Source: Aliiruegeria haliotis (GTDB lineage: Bacteria; Pseudomonadota; Alphaproteobacteria; Rhodobacterales; Rhodobacteraceae). From it: a stretch of DNA of 64,000 bases. The position numbers and the translations under genes were made by a program. The notes below the pieces were generated by a model. It had not been told where the DNA came from and did no database searches. It worked only from the letters and a program-made list of their open reading frames with translations. Where the stretch lies: the NCBI RefSeq assembly GCF_003003255.1, contig NZ_PVTD01000005.1:234755-298754 (forward strand), given 5' to 3'. Below are positions 27,302 to 35,435 of the stretch, one piece after another (the stretch's first letter is position 1; the number at the start of each line of letters is the position of its first letter).

Positions 27302-27331
27302 TCGACAAAAGAGGTGTTTTTGCCTTATAAT
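27302..27331 (+). promoter_or_regulatory. Sigma-70-like promoter for globin gene
   Basis: TCGACA (27302-27307), an 18-bp spacer and a perfect TATAAT (27326-27331) lie about 100 bp before the globin start. The hexamers match housekeeping consensus well in a region otherwise poor in TATAAT. No FNR, NnrR or NsrR box was recognised around it. Confidence 0.6.
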
Positions 27332-27428
27332 TTGGCAGTCCCCTGCGGGAAATGTCGCAGTTTGCGATGAATCAATTCCGCCATTTCGCTTCCGTGACAC
27401 TCTCGCCGCCAAAGGGAGATCAACAGTC

Positions 27429-27863
27429 ATGGAGACCTTGATGCCGACTTCAACTGAAGAAATCGCGATGGTCAAACAGAGCTTTGAAGACTTGAAGCCG
27501 CGACTCGAGCCGACGTCCATTCATTTCTACGAAGCGCTGTTCGAGCGTGCCCCTCATCTGCGGGAGCTGTTCCGCGAAGACCTCAAGGGGCAGGGGATGC
27601 GTTTCATGAACACCCTCGGGCTGATCCTCGCCAACCTCGAAGAACCGGAGGAGAACCCGGTCGACTACAAGGAACTCGGGCACCTCCACACGATGCTGGG
27701 CATCAAGCAGGCCGACTTCGAGCCTATGGAAGACGCGCTGATGGAGTCTTTCCGGGAGAAGCTCGGAGAAGGGAAGTTCACGCCCGAGCTCGAAGCGGCA
27801 TGGCGGCGGGCCTACGGTCTGTTCAGCAAGAAACTGATCGAAGAGGGCGACATTCCGGCCTGA
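27429..27863 (+). CDS. Single-domain haemoglobin (flavohaemoglobin-like globin)
   Basis: 144 residues, the full length of one globin fold with no reductase domain. Helix A to C region IAMVKQSFEDLKPRLEPTSIHFYEALFERAPHLRELF carries the CD-corner Phe; the proximal (F8) His is in ELGHLHTMLGIK near residue 85. Such globins bind O2 or NO and are linked to NO detoxification or oxygen supply. An alternative start four codons later (MPTSTEE) is possible. It is divergent from trxC, an arrangement consistent with a redox-stress role but not proof of one. Confidence 0.88.
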   Translation: METLMPTSTEEIAMVKQSFEDLKPRLEPTSIHFYEALFERAPHLRELFREDLKGQGMRFMNTLGLILANLEEPEENPVDYKELGHLHTMLGIKQADFEPMEDALMESFREKLGEGKFTPELEAAWRRAYGLFSKKLIEEGDIPA

Positions 27864-27866
27864 ACT

Positions 27867-27898
27867 GCGACCAGCCCAGCGGCTCGCTGGGTGGTCGC
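27867..27898 (+). terminator. Hairpin after globin gene, between convergent genes
   Basis: GCGACCA-G-CCCAGCG pairs with CGCTGGG-TGGTCGC around a GCT loop: a 14-bp stem with one bulged G, starting 4 bp after the globin stop. No U-run follows. It lies between globin and the convergent accA and could serve as a bidirectional stop. Confidence 0.6.
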
Positions 27899-27962
27899 GG
27901 TCATCCGCCCCGGATCCCGGTTTGACCCGGGCTCCGGCAGTGCGGCGCCCTGTATCGACAGA

Positions 27963-28922
27963 TCAGGCCGCGAGACCGGTCGAGCCGAGTTCCAAGTATT
28001 TTTTCCGGCGGTCCGCGACAAGCGCCGCCCGGTCCATCTGGCCAAGCTCTTCCAGCATTGCGTGGATGGACTCGCCGACACTGGCCATCACTGTCTCGCG
28101 GTGGCGGTGCGCGCCGCCAACGGGTTCGGGAATCACGAGATCCGTGACGCCAAGCTCCAGCAAGTCCTGTGCGGTAAGCCGCAGCGCCTCGGCGGCTTCC
28201 CGCATCTTCTCCGCATCCTTCCACAGGATCGACGCACATCCCTCCGGTGAGATCACCGAATAGATCGAGTGTTCCAGCATTGCGAGCCTGTTGGCGGTGG
28301 CAAATGCAACGGCGCCCCCCGAGCCACCTTCGCCGACAATGACGGAAACCAGCGGCACGCCGATGGTCAGGCACTTCTGGGTGGAACGGGCGATGGCCTC
28401 CGACTGGCCGCGTTCTTCCGCGCCCTTGCCCGGGTAGGCACCGGGCGTGTCCACCAGTGTCACAACGGGAAGGTTGAACCGGTCGGCAAGGTCCATCAGG
28501 CGGATTGCCTTGCGGTAACCCTCGGGTCGGGCCATTCCGAAGTTGCGCTCGATGCGGCTGGTGGTGTCGTTGCCCTTCTCGTGGCCGATCACCACGACCG
28601 GCCGGTCGTTGAAACGGGCCATTCCGCCCATGACCGCGTGATCATCCGCGAAATTCCGGTCGCCGGCCAGCGGTGTGTACTCGGTGAAGAGCGCGTCGAT
28701 GTAGTCCTTGCAATGCGGGCGGTCAGGGTGCCGGGCGACCTGGCATTTCCGCCACCGGGTCAAGCCGCCGTAGAGTTCGGCCAGCATGGCGTCGGCCTTG
28801 GCGTCGAGCGCGGAGGCTTCGGCCTCGACGTCCATCTCCTCGTTCGCACGAGCCATCGCCCGGAGTTCCTCGGCCTTGCCTTCGATCTCTGCCAGAGGTT
28901 TCTCGAACTCGAGATAGTTCAT
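27963..28922 (-). CDS. accA: Acetyl-CoA carboxylase carboxyltransferase subunit alpha
   Basis: 319 residues from the ATG at 28922 ([16 protein letters not shown], the standard AccA start); a ten-codon extension upstream is unlikely. Typical segments include [42 protein letters not shown], the carboxybiotin/CoA-site glycines in VGEGGSGGA and [16 protein letters not shown]. With AccD it transfers CO2 from biotin-AccB to acetyl-CoA in the first step of fatty acid synthesis. It stands alone, as accA usually does in this group. Confidence 0.97.
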   Translation of the reverse strand: MNYLEFEKPLAEIEGKAEELRAMARANEEMDVEAEASALDAKADAMLAELYGGLTRWRKCQVARHPDRPHCKDYIDALFTEYTPLAGDRNFADDHAVMGGMARFNDRPVVVIGHEKGNDTTSRIERNFGMARPEGYRKAIRLMDLADRFNLPVVTLVDTPGAYPGKGAEERGQSEAIARSTQKCLTIGVPLVSVIVGEGGSGGAVAFATANRLAMLEHSIYSVISPEGCASILWKDAEKMREAAEALRLTAQDLLELGVTDLVIPEPVGGAHRHRETVMASVGESIHAMLEELGQMDRAALVADRRKKYLELGSTGLAA

Positions 28923-29068
28923 GCAATGGCTCCCTTCCTGATCGGCTCCCATATGAGCCTGATGGAGGGTTTTTGCAACCTGAGGTCAAGTCGCGCCGGC
29001 GCTGGTCCGGGGATTTGCACGGTCGGGGGCGCCGGGACGCCCCCTGTCCATGTCTTGGTCGTGCAAGG

Positions 29069-30994
29069 TCAGGCGTCCGCCTTGGCCTCTTCGCTGATCC
29101 GAGAGGCTTCCTTCCCGTGAACTTCCTGGTAGTGGTCGAACTCGGCCTCGTACCATGCGGTGCCTTGCGTCGCTCCGCCGAGCGAGCGCGAGAGTTCCTC
29201 CAGCGAGCTGTCAGGCAAGAGGGCGTGGAAAATGTCCCACCCCTTGGCGTCCGGGTTCGGGTCGAATCCCAGGACCTGTCCCTTGAGTGAACTCACCAGT
29301 GTGACGATTGCACCGGAGAAAACCGAGGGCACATGGATATCCACACGGTCGATCGGTTGAAGCAGGACCGGACCAGCGTTTTGCAAGGCCTCTTTGACAC
29401 AGGCCTTTCCGGCGGTGCGGAACGCGAAGTCAGAACTGTCGACCGAATGCGCTTTGCCGTCCGTCAGGGTTACGGCGACGTCGATGACCGGGAACCCCAG
29501 AGGCCCTTTCACCATTGCATCCCGTGCGCCGGTTTCCACCGACGGGATGTAGTTGCGAGGGACCGCGCCCCCCTTGACCACTTCGTTGAACGCGAAGCCT
29601 TCACCACGCGGTTGCGGTGCGATCTTCATATGGACATCGGCAAACTGCCCTGCGCCGCCAGACTGCTTTCGATGGCGATGTTGATGCTCGACCGGCTTGG
29701 AGATCGACTCCCGGTAGCGGGACGCAACCGGTTCCGAGCCGACGGACACACCGAAATCTGCCTCAAGTGCGGCCTGGACACGCCGCAGGTGCATTGGGCC
29801 CTGCAGGCGCAGCATGGCGTGCCCCGAGGCTTCGTCCTGTTCCACCGTCATGCCCGGATCGGTTTCGCCAAGGCGTGCCAGCGCGCTTGAAAGACGCGCG
29901 TCGTCTTTCTCGTGCACAGGTGTGACAAGGGTTGCATAGCTTGGCGTGTGACCGCGCGCCCAATCCGCCATCGGCACGGCCTCAGTCTCGGAGAAGAGGT
30001 AGCCGGAGTTCAGGTGGTCGGATTTCACAACGAGGGCAACCGCGCCGGGGGCGATGGACTGCACCGGGTGCTTGGCTTCGATATCGGAGAGGTTGGCGAT
30101 CGACTCGCCGGCCAGCATTGAGCCTGAAGCGATCTCGGCCCCGAGGGAGCGCAGAACGATGGCCTTGCCCATGTGCTTGCGGAAGCTCGAAAAGACACCG
30201 GCGGCGATGGCATCGACACCAAGGCGCTCGGCTGTGGATGTCACTTGCGGTGCCTCGTGACGCAGTGATTTCATCAACCGGGTGATGCCGTTCTTGTTGG
30301 CGCCCGAGCCCAGGAAGGCAGGAATATCTTCATTGTCGCGCAGCACTGATGTGGCGATGTCATAGACTTCGTCCCGCGGCGGTTGCTTGTCCTCGATCAG
30401 TTCTTCAAGGAGGTGGTCATCGAAATCGGAGAGGTGTTCAAGAAGTTCGGTACGGGCCTCCTGTTCACGTTCCATCACGCCATCGGGGATCTCGATCAGT
30501 TGCGACGGTTTGCCGGCCTGGAACTCCCAGGCGCGTTCGGAAATCAGATCGACCGTACCCACGATTTCTCCGTCCTGATGGATCGGCACCTGGCGCAGGA
30601 CGATCGAGTGATTGGCATAGGCCTGCAGCCCGGCGACGATGTCGCGGACGCGATTGTTGGTGGTGTCCATCCGGTTGATGAACAGGATACAGGGGGTCCC
30701 GGATTCCTCAATCAGTCGAAGGTATGGGGCACAGAGAACGGCGGCCTCCGGTTCCGGCGGCACGCAGAGGATCGCCGCGTCACTGGCTGCCAGCGCTTCC
30801 CCCGAATACCCGAGGAAATCCGACCCGCCAGGGACATCGAAGGCGCACCACTCCTCGTCGAGGTAGGTGAATTGCGTGATTGCGAAATGCTCGGCCAGTT
30901 CGGACCTTACGGGCTTCGAATCCAGGTGACTCAGGGCATCGATCAGGGTCGTTTTTCCTGAGTTCGATGGGCCGAGAACAGTGAAACAGCGCAT
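29069..30994 (-). CDS. Divergent elongation factor G-like protein
   Basis: 641 residues against ~700 for canonical EF-G. The G domain is reduced: the P-loop is GPSNSGKTTL instead of AHVDHGKTT, no RGITI switch I is present, switch II is DVPGGSDFLG rather than DTPGHVDF, and the specificity motif is NRMD. Domains II-V are recognisable, including the domain IV entry YRESISKPVEHQHRHRKQSGG and GFPVIDVAVTL. A canonical fusA is present at 61050, so this is a second EF-G-like factor (COG0480, FusA2-like group). GTPase competence and ribosome role are uncertain. A strongly structured leader lies 31 bp upstream of its GGAGG-preceded ATG. Confidence 0.85.
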   Translation of the reverse strand: MRCFTVLGPSNSGKTTLIDALSHLDSKPVRSELAEHFAITQFTYLDEEWCAFDVPGGSDFLGYSGEALAASDAAILCVPPEPEAAVLCAPYLRLIEESGTPCILFINRMDTTNNRVRDIVAGLQAYANHSIVLRQVPIHQDGEIVGTVDLISERAWEFQAGKPSQLIEIPDGVMEREQEARTELLEHLSDFDDHLLEELIEDKQPPRDEVYDIATSVLRDNEDIPAFLGSGANKNGITRLMKSLRHEAPQVTSTAERLGVDAIAAGVFSSFRKHMGKAIVLRSLGAEIASGSMLAGESIANLSDIEAKHPVQSIAPGAVALVVKSDHLNSGYLFSETEAVPMADWARGHTPSYATLVTPVHEKDDARLSSALARLGETDPGMTVEQDEASGHAMLRLQGPMHLRRVQAALEADFGVSVGSEPVASRYRESISKPVEHQHRHRKQSGGAGQFADVHMKIAPQPRGEGFAFNEVVKGGAVPRNYIPSVETGARDAMVKGPLGFPVIDVAVTLTDGKAHSVDSSDFAFRTAGKACVKEALQNAGPVLLQPIDRVDIHVPSVFSGAIVTLVSSLKGQVLGFDPNPDAKGWDIFHALLPDSSLEELSRSLGGATQGTAWYEAEFDHYQEVHGKEASRISEEAKADA

Positions 30995-31024
30995 ACGAGA
31001 GGTCCTCCAAACAGTGCCGGTTAA

Positions 31025-31103
31025 GGCGGCTCGGAAGACCCTTTGCGGGAACGGCCCGCTTCTTGGGGCGGGCCTTCAGGATCCCGCGCGGTCTTGAGCC
31101 GCC
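31025..31103 (-). ncRNA. Nested three-stem hairpin upstream of the EF-G-like gene
   Basis: Three inverted repeats nest in one another: GGCGGCTC(gg)AAGACC with GGTCTTGAGCCGCC outside, GCGGGA with TCCCGC in the middle, and GGCCCGC with GCGGGCC inside closing an 8-nt loop. Together they form an almost continuous rod of about 27 bp over 79 nt, ending 30 bp before the start codon of the minus-strand EF-G-like gene. It could be a leader element that controls that gene, a small RNA, or a terminator for upstream transcription. It matches no riboswitch family that I recognise. Confidence 0.5.
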
Positions 31104-31360
31104 GTCTGATCCTGCCGCCCTTTGCATGGGCTCCGACGTGAGGAGTTTTGCATCGCGCGGCCCTCAAGTATTCCGCTCACCTTGGGGCAAAGGTCAAGGC
31201 CATGTGAGCGCTGCCACCTGCGACATTCCCGTGCGATCGGTGGTTTCAAGGCGCTGGGGAGGCAATTGAAATCGATTTGGGTGCCAAAAACGAGGGCGCT
31301 ACCTTTCGGGGTTCGGGGCATGACGAGCCGGTGTTCTAAAATTATGTCCCGGAAAATCAC
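31104..31360. other. Intergenic stretch between EF-G-like leader and sulfide operon
   Basis: About 250 bp of divergent intergenic DNA without a supported gene; short open frames show no recognisable domain. It should hold the promoter of the EF-G-like gene, which I could not place with confidence. Confidence 0.4.
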
Positions 31361-31399
31361 ATTCAATAACTTGAATTTTTATTCCTGTGGGTCTACATC
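31361..31399 (+). promoter_or_regulatory. SqrR/BigR-type operator over a putative promoter
   Basis: ATTC-AATAACTT-GAAT (31361-31376) fits ATTC-N8-GAAT, the site described for the persulfide-responsive ArsR-family repressors SqrR/BigR in Rhodobacter and relatives. Its right half overlaps a -35-like TTGAAT (31371-31376), followed by a 17-bp spacer and TACATC (31394-31399). Repressor binding would block this promoter until persulfides form a tetrasulfide in the repressor. The operon downstream is the expected SqrR target. No arsR-type gene is in the window. Confidence 0.7.
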
Positions 31400-31545
31400 A
31401 TGATCACAACGAGGCCTTGCGCCGGGCGACTCACCGGTGCCGGGCCTGCATTGCTTGAAACCCCGAGAGGGAAATGCGGGACCCTCCCCGGTGCTGAAAT
31501 GGCCAAGGTCCGCCCGCAGCGACCGAGACAACAGGAAACACGAAA
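31400..31545 (+). other. Leader of sulfide operon, G+C-rich and possibly structured
   Basis: About 146 nt separate the proposed -10 from the first start codon. It contains several complementary G+C runs (for example CACCGGTG and a GAGAGGG / CCCTCCC pair). Parts resemble the core of cobalamin-type leaders only loosely and the conserved B12-box is missing, so no riboswitch is called. Confidence 0.3.
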
Positions 31546-31755
31546 ATGACCACAAACATGGGTTCGACCGATCGCGTCATCCGGGCCATTCTGGGCGCGG
31601 TTCTTCTGATCGCGGCCTTCACAGCCATTTCGAGCACACTTTGGACTGCCATTGCCGCAATAGTCGGCCTCGCGATGCTGGGAACGGCCGCGATGGGCTA
31701 CTGTCCGCCCTACCAGTTGTTCGGCATCAAGACCTGCAAGATCGACAAGGTGTAG
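31546..31755 (+). CDS. Small DUF2892 membrane protein
   Basis: 69 residues with two membrane helices (VIRAILGAVLLIAAFTAI and TAIAAIVGLAMLGTAAMG) and the family-typical C-terminal CPPYQLFGIKTCKI with two cysteines. DUF2892 (YgaP transmembrane type) accompanies rhodanese and sulfide-oxidation genes in many bacteria. As first gene of the operon it may take part in thiol or persulfide handling at the membrane; no activity is established. Confidence 0.85.
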   Translation: MTTNMGSTDRVIRAILGAVLLIAAFTAISSTLWTAIAAIVGLAMLGTAAMGYCPPYQLFGIKTCKIDKV

Positions 31756-31759
31756 CTGC

Positions 31760-32188
31760 ATGGAAATCGTGAACTTCACACCAATCACATCGCTGTTTGG
31801 CGGCCTGCTGATCGGGCTGGCGGCGGTGTTGCTGATGGCGTCCGTGGGCCGCATCATGGGCGCGACCGGGATCCTCTCGGCCGCGATATTCGCCGAGGAT
31901 GACCGGATGTGGCGCTGGGCTCTGCTGGCCGGCATGGTGTCGGGCCCGGCCCTTTACCTGCTGATCACCGGAAACTGGCCGGAGGTCACGGTTCCGGTGT
32001 CCACTCCTGCGCTGTTACTCGGCGGTCTGCTGGTGGGCCTCGGCGTGTCCTACGGCTCCGGGTGTACCTCGGGACATGGCGTATGCGGCCTCGCCCGCCT
32101 GTCTCCGCGCTCCCTTGCGGCGGTTGCCACGTTCATGGCTGCGACGGCGCTCACCGTTTATGTCGTGCGCCACGTTCTGGGGGGCTGA
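31760..32188 (+). CDS. YeeE/YedE family transporter component, first half
   Basis: 142 residues, four membrane helices, with the signature YGSGCTSGHGVCGLARLSPRS near residue 100 containing the two conserved cysteines of the YeeE/YedE (sulf_transp) fold. Half-size pairs (PmpA/PmpB-like) occur beside SQR and persulfide dioxygenase genes. The full-length relative YeeE imports thiosulfate through cysteine relays, so uptake or export of a reduced sulfur species is likely. It starts 4 bp after the DUF2892 stop, so it belongs to one operon. Confidence 0.88.
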   Translation: MEIVNFTPITSLFGGLLIGLAAVLLMASVGRIMGATGILSAAIFAEDDRMWRWALLAGMVSGPALYLLITGNWPEVTVPVSTPALLLGGLLVGLGVSYGSGCTSGHGVCGLARLSPRSLAAVATFMAATALTVYVVRHVLGG

Positions 32189-32192
32189 TTCC

Positions 32193-32708
32193 ATGCGTCT
32201 TCTATCTGTCTACCTCGTCGGGCTTGTCTTCGGTCTCGGGATCTCGATCTCGGGCATGGCAAATCCGGAAAAGGTGCTGAACTTCTTTGACGTCGCGGGC
32301 ACCTGGGATCCGTCATTGGCATTCGTGATGGGCGGGGCGGTCGCTGTGGCCTTCGCCGGCTACCGCTTCGTGCTGAGACGTCCCGGGCCGACTTTCGACC
32401 ACATGTTCCACCTGCCTCAAAACCGCCGTGTCGATGCCAAGCTGCTTGCAGGTTCCGCCGTCTTCGGCGTCGGCTGGGGCATTGCCGGTTTCTGTCCCGG
32501 GGGCGCCATACCGGCGCTTGGCACCGGCCGGATCGAAGTCATCCTCTTTACCCTCGCCATGATCGGCGGGATGGTGATCGCACGGTACATCAACACGCAC
32601 TTTGGCGCGCGGCTGCAAACGCCCGGTGGGCCGGCGCTGCACCAGCCGGCCGCGCATGGCCCCATCACACAGGCTCCGAAGGGCCCGGCGCCAAACACCA
32701 ATTCCTGA
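32193..32708 (+). CDS. YeeE/YedE family transporter component, second half
   Basis: 171 residues from the ATG at 32193, 4 bp after the previous stop. Four membrane helices; motif GISISGMANPEKVLNFFD near the start and GWGIAGFCPGGAIPALGTG near 100 with the conserved Cys. The last ~35 residues are a Pro/Ala-rich tail without helix. It forms the partner half of the upstream gene, together building one YeeE-type channel for a reduced sulfur compound. Confidence 0.88.
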   Translation: MRLLSVYLVGLVFGLGISISGMANPEKVLNFFDVAGTWDPSLAFVMGGAVAVAFAGYRFVLRRPGPTFDHMFHLPQNRRVDAKLLAGSAVFGVGWGIAGFCPGGAIPALGTGRIEVILFTLAMIGGMVIARYINTHFGARLQTPGGPALHQPAAHGPITQAPKGPAPNTNS

Positions 32709-32726
32709 GAGTCCGAGGAGGAAACC

Positions 32727-33608
32727 ATGGACTACCCCATCGATATCTCCGTGAAGCCAGAAGTCACCGGCTTCTTCGATCCGCAGACACACACGATTTC
32801 CTACGTCGTCAAGGATCCGGCCTCCAACAGTTGCGCCATCGTCGATTCCGTCATGGATATCGACTACGCTGCGGGCCGCATCACCTATGAACACGCCGAC
32901 GAGTTGATCAAGTTCGTGGAGGACAATGGCCTCAAGCTCGAATGGCTGATCGAGACCCATGTGCATGCCGACCACCTTTCGGCGGCTCCCTATATCCAGG
33001 AGAAGCTGGGCGGAAAGATCGGCGTTGGCGAGCATATCGTCACCGTTCAGAACGTCTTCGGGAAGATTTTTAACGAAGGCACCGAGTTTCAGCGCGACGG
33101 GTCGCAGTTCGATGCGCTCTTCAAGGACGGGGATACCTACGAAATCGGCTCCCTGAAGGTCTTTGCCATGCACACACCCGGCCACACGCCGGCCTGCATG
33201 GTCCATGTGATCGGCGACGCGGCTTTCGTGGGCGATACGCTTTTCATGCCGGACGGTGGCTCGGCACGTGCCGATTTCCCGGGCGGCGATGCCGCGACGC
33301 TCTACGATTCGATCATGAAGGTGCTCGCACTTCCAGACGAGACCCGCCTGTTCATGTGCCACGACTACGGCCCCAATGGTCGCGAGATCGCATGGGAGAC
33401 CACCGTAGGCGAAGAGAGGAAGCACAACATTCATGTTGGCGAAGGAAAAACGAAGGAGGATTTCGTCAAGTTCCGCACCGAGCGTGATGCCACTCTGGCG
33501 ATGCCGAACCTCATCATTCCGTCGCTGCAGGTGAATATGCGTGCGGGCGAGATCCCCACAGATGACGATGGCAATCCGATGCTCAAGGTTCCCGTGAACG
33601 GCCTGTGA
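32727..33608 (+). CDS. blh: Persulfide dioxygenase-like metallo-beta-lactamase-fold protein
   Basis: 293 residues. The metal-binding THVHADH is near residue 72, the second His in HTPGHTPACMV near 150, the Asp in FVGDTLF and the last His in MCHDYGP. This is the ETHE1/Blh group, which keeps a mononuclear iron site. Such enzymes oxidise glutathione persulfide to sulfite. It lies between the YeeE pair and the SQR fusion, under the SqrR/BigR-type site; in Agrobacterium and Xylella the blh gene is a BigR target. GGAGG lies 6 bp before the start. Confidence 0.9.
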   Translation: MDYPIDISVKPEVTGFFDPQTHTISYVVKDPASNSCAIVDSVMDIDYAAGRITYEHADELIKFVEDNGLKLEWLIETHVHADHLSAAPYIQEKLGGKIGVGEHIVTVQNVFGKIFNEGTEFQRDGSQFDALFKDGDTYEIGSLKVFAMHTPGHTPACMVHVIGDAAFVGDTLFMPDGGSARADFPGGDAATLYDSIMKVLALPDETRLFMCHDYGPNGREIAWETTVGEERKHNIHVGEGKTKEDFVKFRTERDATLAMPNLIIPSLQVNMRAGEIPTDDDGNPMLKVPVNGL

Positions 33609-33689
33609 GCCTATCAAGGCGTGGAAACAGGACAAGCTGCCCCGGGCGGGAGATCTGCCCGGGCGCGCCAGTGGGAGAGGATACGAGAC

Positions 33690-35378
33690 GTGCTGGAAAT
33701 CAAGAAACTGACTGATGCGATCTCGGTTGCTCCGCAGATCGAGCCCGAGGACGTGCAGAAGATCAAGGATGCGGGGTTCCGTGCCATCGTCTGCAACCGG
33801 CCCGATGGCGAAGGAGCCGACCAGCCGACCTTCGAGGAAGTCGAGGCGAAGGCAAGGGAAGTGGGGCTTGAATGCCTCTACCAGCCGGTGACATCCGGAA
33901 TGGTACACGACGAACAGGCGGAGGAGTTCGGCAAGGCGCTGACCACGCTGCCGGGACCGGTCCTCGCCTATTGCCGTACAGGCACGCGCTGCACGACGCT
34001 CTGGTCGCTTTCCCATGCCAAGGACATGGAAACCTCCGAGATCCTCGCGACGGCAAAGGCTGCGGGCTACGACATGGGCGGGGTGGTGCGTCGGATCGTG
34101 AACGGCGGCAAGACCCCGACCGACTCGGGCGATGCTCGGTTCGATGTGGTCATCGTGGGTGGCGGGGCCGGTGGGATCGCGGTCGCATCGTCGCTCAAGT
34201 CCCGGATGCGTGACATCGAGATCGCGGTGATCGATCCGGCGGACATTCACTACTATCAACCCGGCTGGACCATGGTCGGGGCCGGAATCTTCGATCCGGC
34301 GACCACGGCCCGCACGATGGGCAGCCTGATCCCGAAAGGCGTGCACTGGATCAAGTCCGCGGTTGCGGCCTTCGAACCCGGCAACAATGCGGTGATCCTC
34401 GATGGCTGCCGGGTGGTGAAGTATGACCGCTTGATCGTCTGCCCGGGCCTGAAGCTGGACTGGCACGCAGTTGACGGGTTGGTGGATACGTTGGGCAAGA
34501 ACGGCGTGACCTCCAACTATCGCTATGACCTTGCGCCCTACACCTGGGAGCTGGTTCAGAACCTCAAGCAGGGTCGGGCGCTCTTTACCCAGCCGCCAAT
34601 GCCGATCAAGTGCGCGGGCGCGCCGCAGAAGGCGATGTACCTTTCCGGCGATCATTGGTTCCGCGAAGAGGTGCTCGGCAACATCGATATTCAGTTCATG
34701 AATGCCGGGGGCGTGCTCTTCGGGGTCAAGGACTACGTGCCGGCGCTCATGGAATACGTGAAGAAGTACGACGCAACGCTCAACTTCTTCCACAATCTGG
34801 TCGCGGTGGATGGTGCGGCGAAGACGGCGACCTTCGAGGTGAAGGAGCCCGATCACGAACCACGGCGTATCGATGTCGAGTTCGACATGATGCACGTTTG
34901 CCCGCCGCAGACCGCGCCGGACTTCATCCGTGTGTCGCCGCTGGCCGACGCGGTGGGATGGGTCGACGTGGACCAGATAACCCTGCGCCACAAGACATTT
35001 GACAACATCTGGGCACTGGGCGACGTGATGAACGCGCCGAATGCCAAAACCGCGGCTGCCGCACGGATGCAGGCCCCGGTTGTCGCCGCCAACGTGACCG
35101 CCGACATCCTCGGTGGCAACCCGCGCGGTGCCTACAATGGCTATGGGTCCTGTCCGCTTACCGTCGAACGCGGCAAGATCGTGCTGGCCGAATTCGGCTA
35201 TGGCGGCACGTTGCTGCCCTCCTTCCCTAAATGGGTCATCGACGGCACCCGGCCGACCCGAATGGCCTGGTGGCTCAAGGAGCAATTGCTGCCGCCTGTG
35301 TACTGGGGCGCGATGCTCAAGGGGCGTGAATGGATGGCCAAGCCCGAGAAGGTCACCACCAAGGTGTCCGACGTCTGA
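33690..35378 (+). CDS. sqr: DUF442 sulfurtransferase domain fused to sulfide:quinone oxidoreductase
   Basis: 562 residues from the GTG at 33690, preceded by GGGAGAGG; an ATG 23 codons earlier lacks a ribosome site. Residues 1-115 are a DUF442/TIGR01244 protein-tyrosine-phosphatase-like sulfurtransferase with active site YCRTGTRC. From about 135 the chain is SQR: FAD motif VVIVGGGAGGIAVASSL, the cysteines in VCPGLKLDW and VCPPQTAPD, IWALGDVMNAP near 455 and a C-terminal amphipathic tail. SQR oxidises sulfide to a persulfide and reduces quinone at the inner membrane face; the attached domain may pass the sulfane sulfur to an acceptor such as glutathione for the upstream dioxygenase. Confidence 0.92.
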   Translation: MLEIKKLTDAISVAPQIEPEDVQKIKDAGFRAIVCNRPDGEGADQPTFEEVEAKAREVGLECLYQPVTSGMVHDEQAEEFGKALTTLPGPVLAYCRTGTRCTTLWSLSHAKDMETSEILATAKAAGYDMGGVVRRIVNGGKTPTDSGDARFDVVIVGGGAGGIAVASSLKSRMRDIEIAVIDPADIHYYQPGWTMVGAGIFDPATTARTMGSLIPKGVHWIKSAVAAFEPGNNAVILDGCRVVKYDRLIVCPGLKLDWHAVDGLVDTLGKNGVTSNYRYDLAPYTWELVQNLKQGRALFTQPPMPIKCAGAPQKAMYLSGDHWFREEVLGNIDIQFMNAGGVLFGVKDYVPALMEYVKKYDATLNFFHNLVAVDGAAKTATFEVKEPDHEPRRIDVEFDMMHVCPPQTAPDFIRVSPLADAVGWVDVDQITLRHKTFDNIWALGDVMNAPNAKTAAAARMQAPVVAANVTADILGGNPRGAYNGYGSCPLTVERGKIVLAEFGYGGTLLPSFPKWVIDGTRPTRMAWWLKEQLLPPVYWGAMLKGREWMAKPEKVTTKVSDV

Positions 35379-35387
35379 ACCAAGCCG

Positions 35388-35415
35388 CGGCGCGCCGATC
35401 GGGGCGCGCCGTTTT
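35388..35415 (+). terminator. Intrinsic terminator after the SQR fusion gene
   Basis: CGGCGCGCC and GGCGCGCCG form a perfect 9-bp stem with a 6-nt loop, followed by TTTT, 10 bp after the stop codon. It separates the SQR fusion gene from the SulP gene, which is therefore transcribed only by readthrough or from its own promoter. Confidence 0.8.
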
Positions 35416-35435
35416 CTCCCGCTGCGAGACCTCCA

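Noticed and set aside
31440..31530. Possible cobalamin-type riboswitch in the sulfide operon leader
   Set aside because: Only loose similarity in a few G+C runs; the conserved B12-box and expected 3' elements are missing, and the downstream genes are not cobalamin related.
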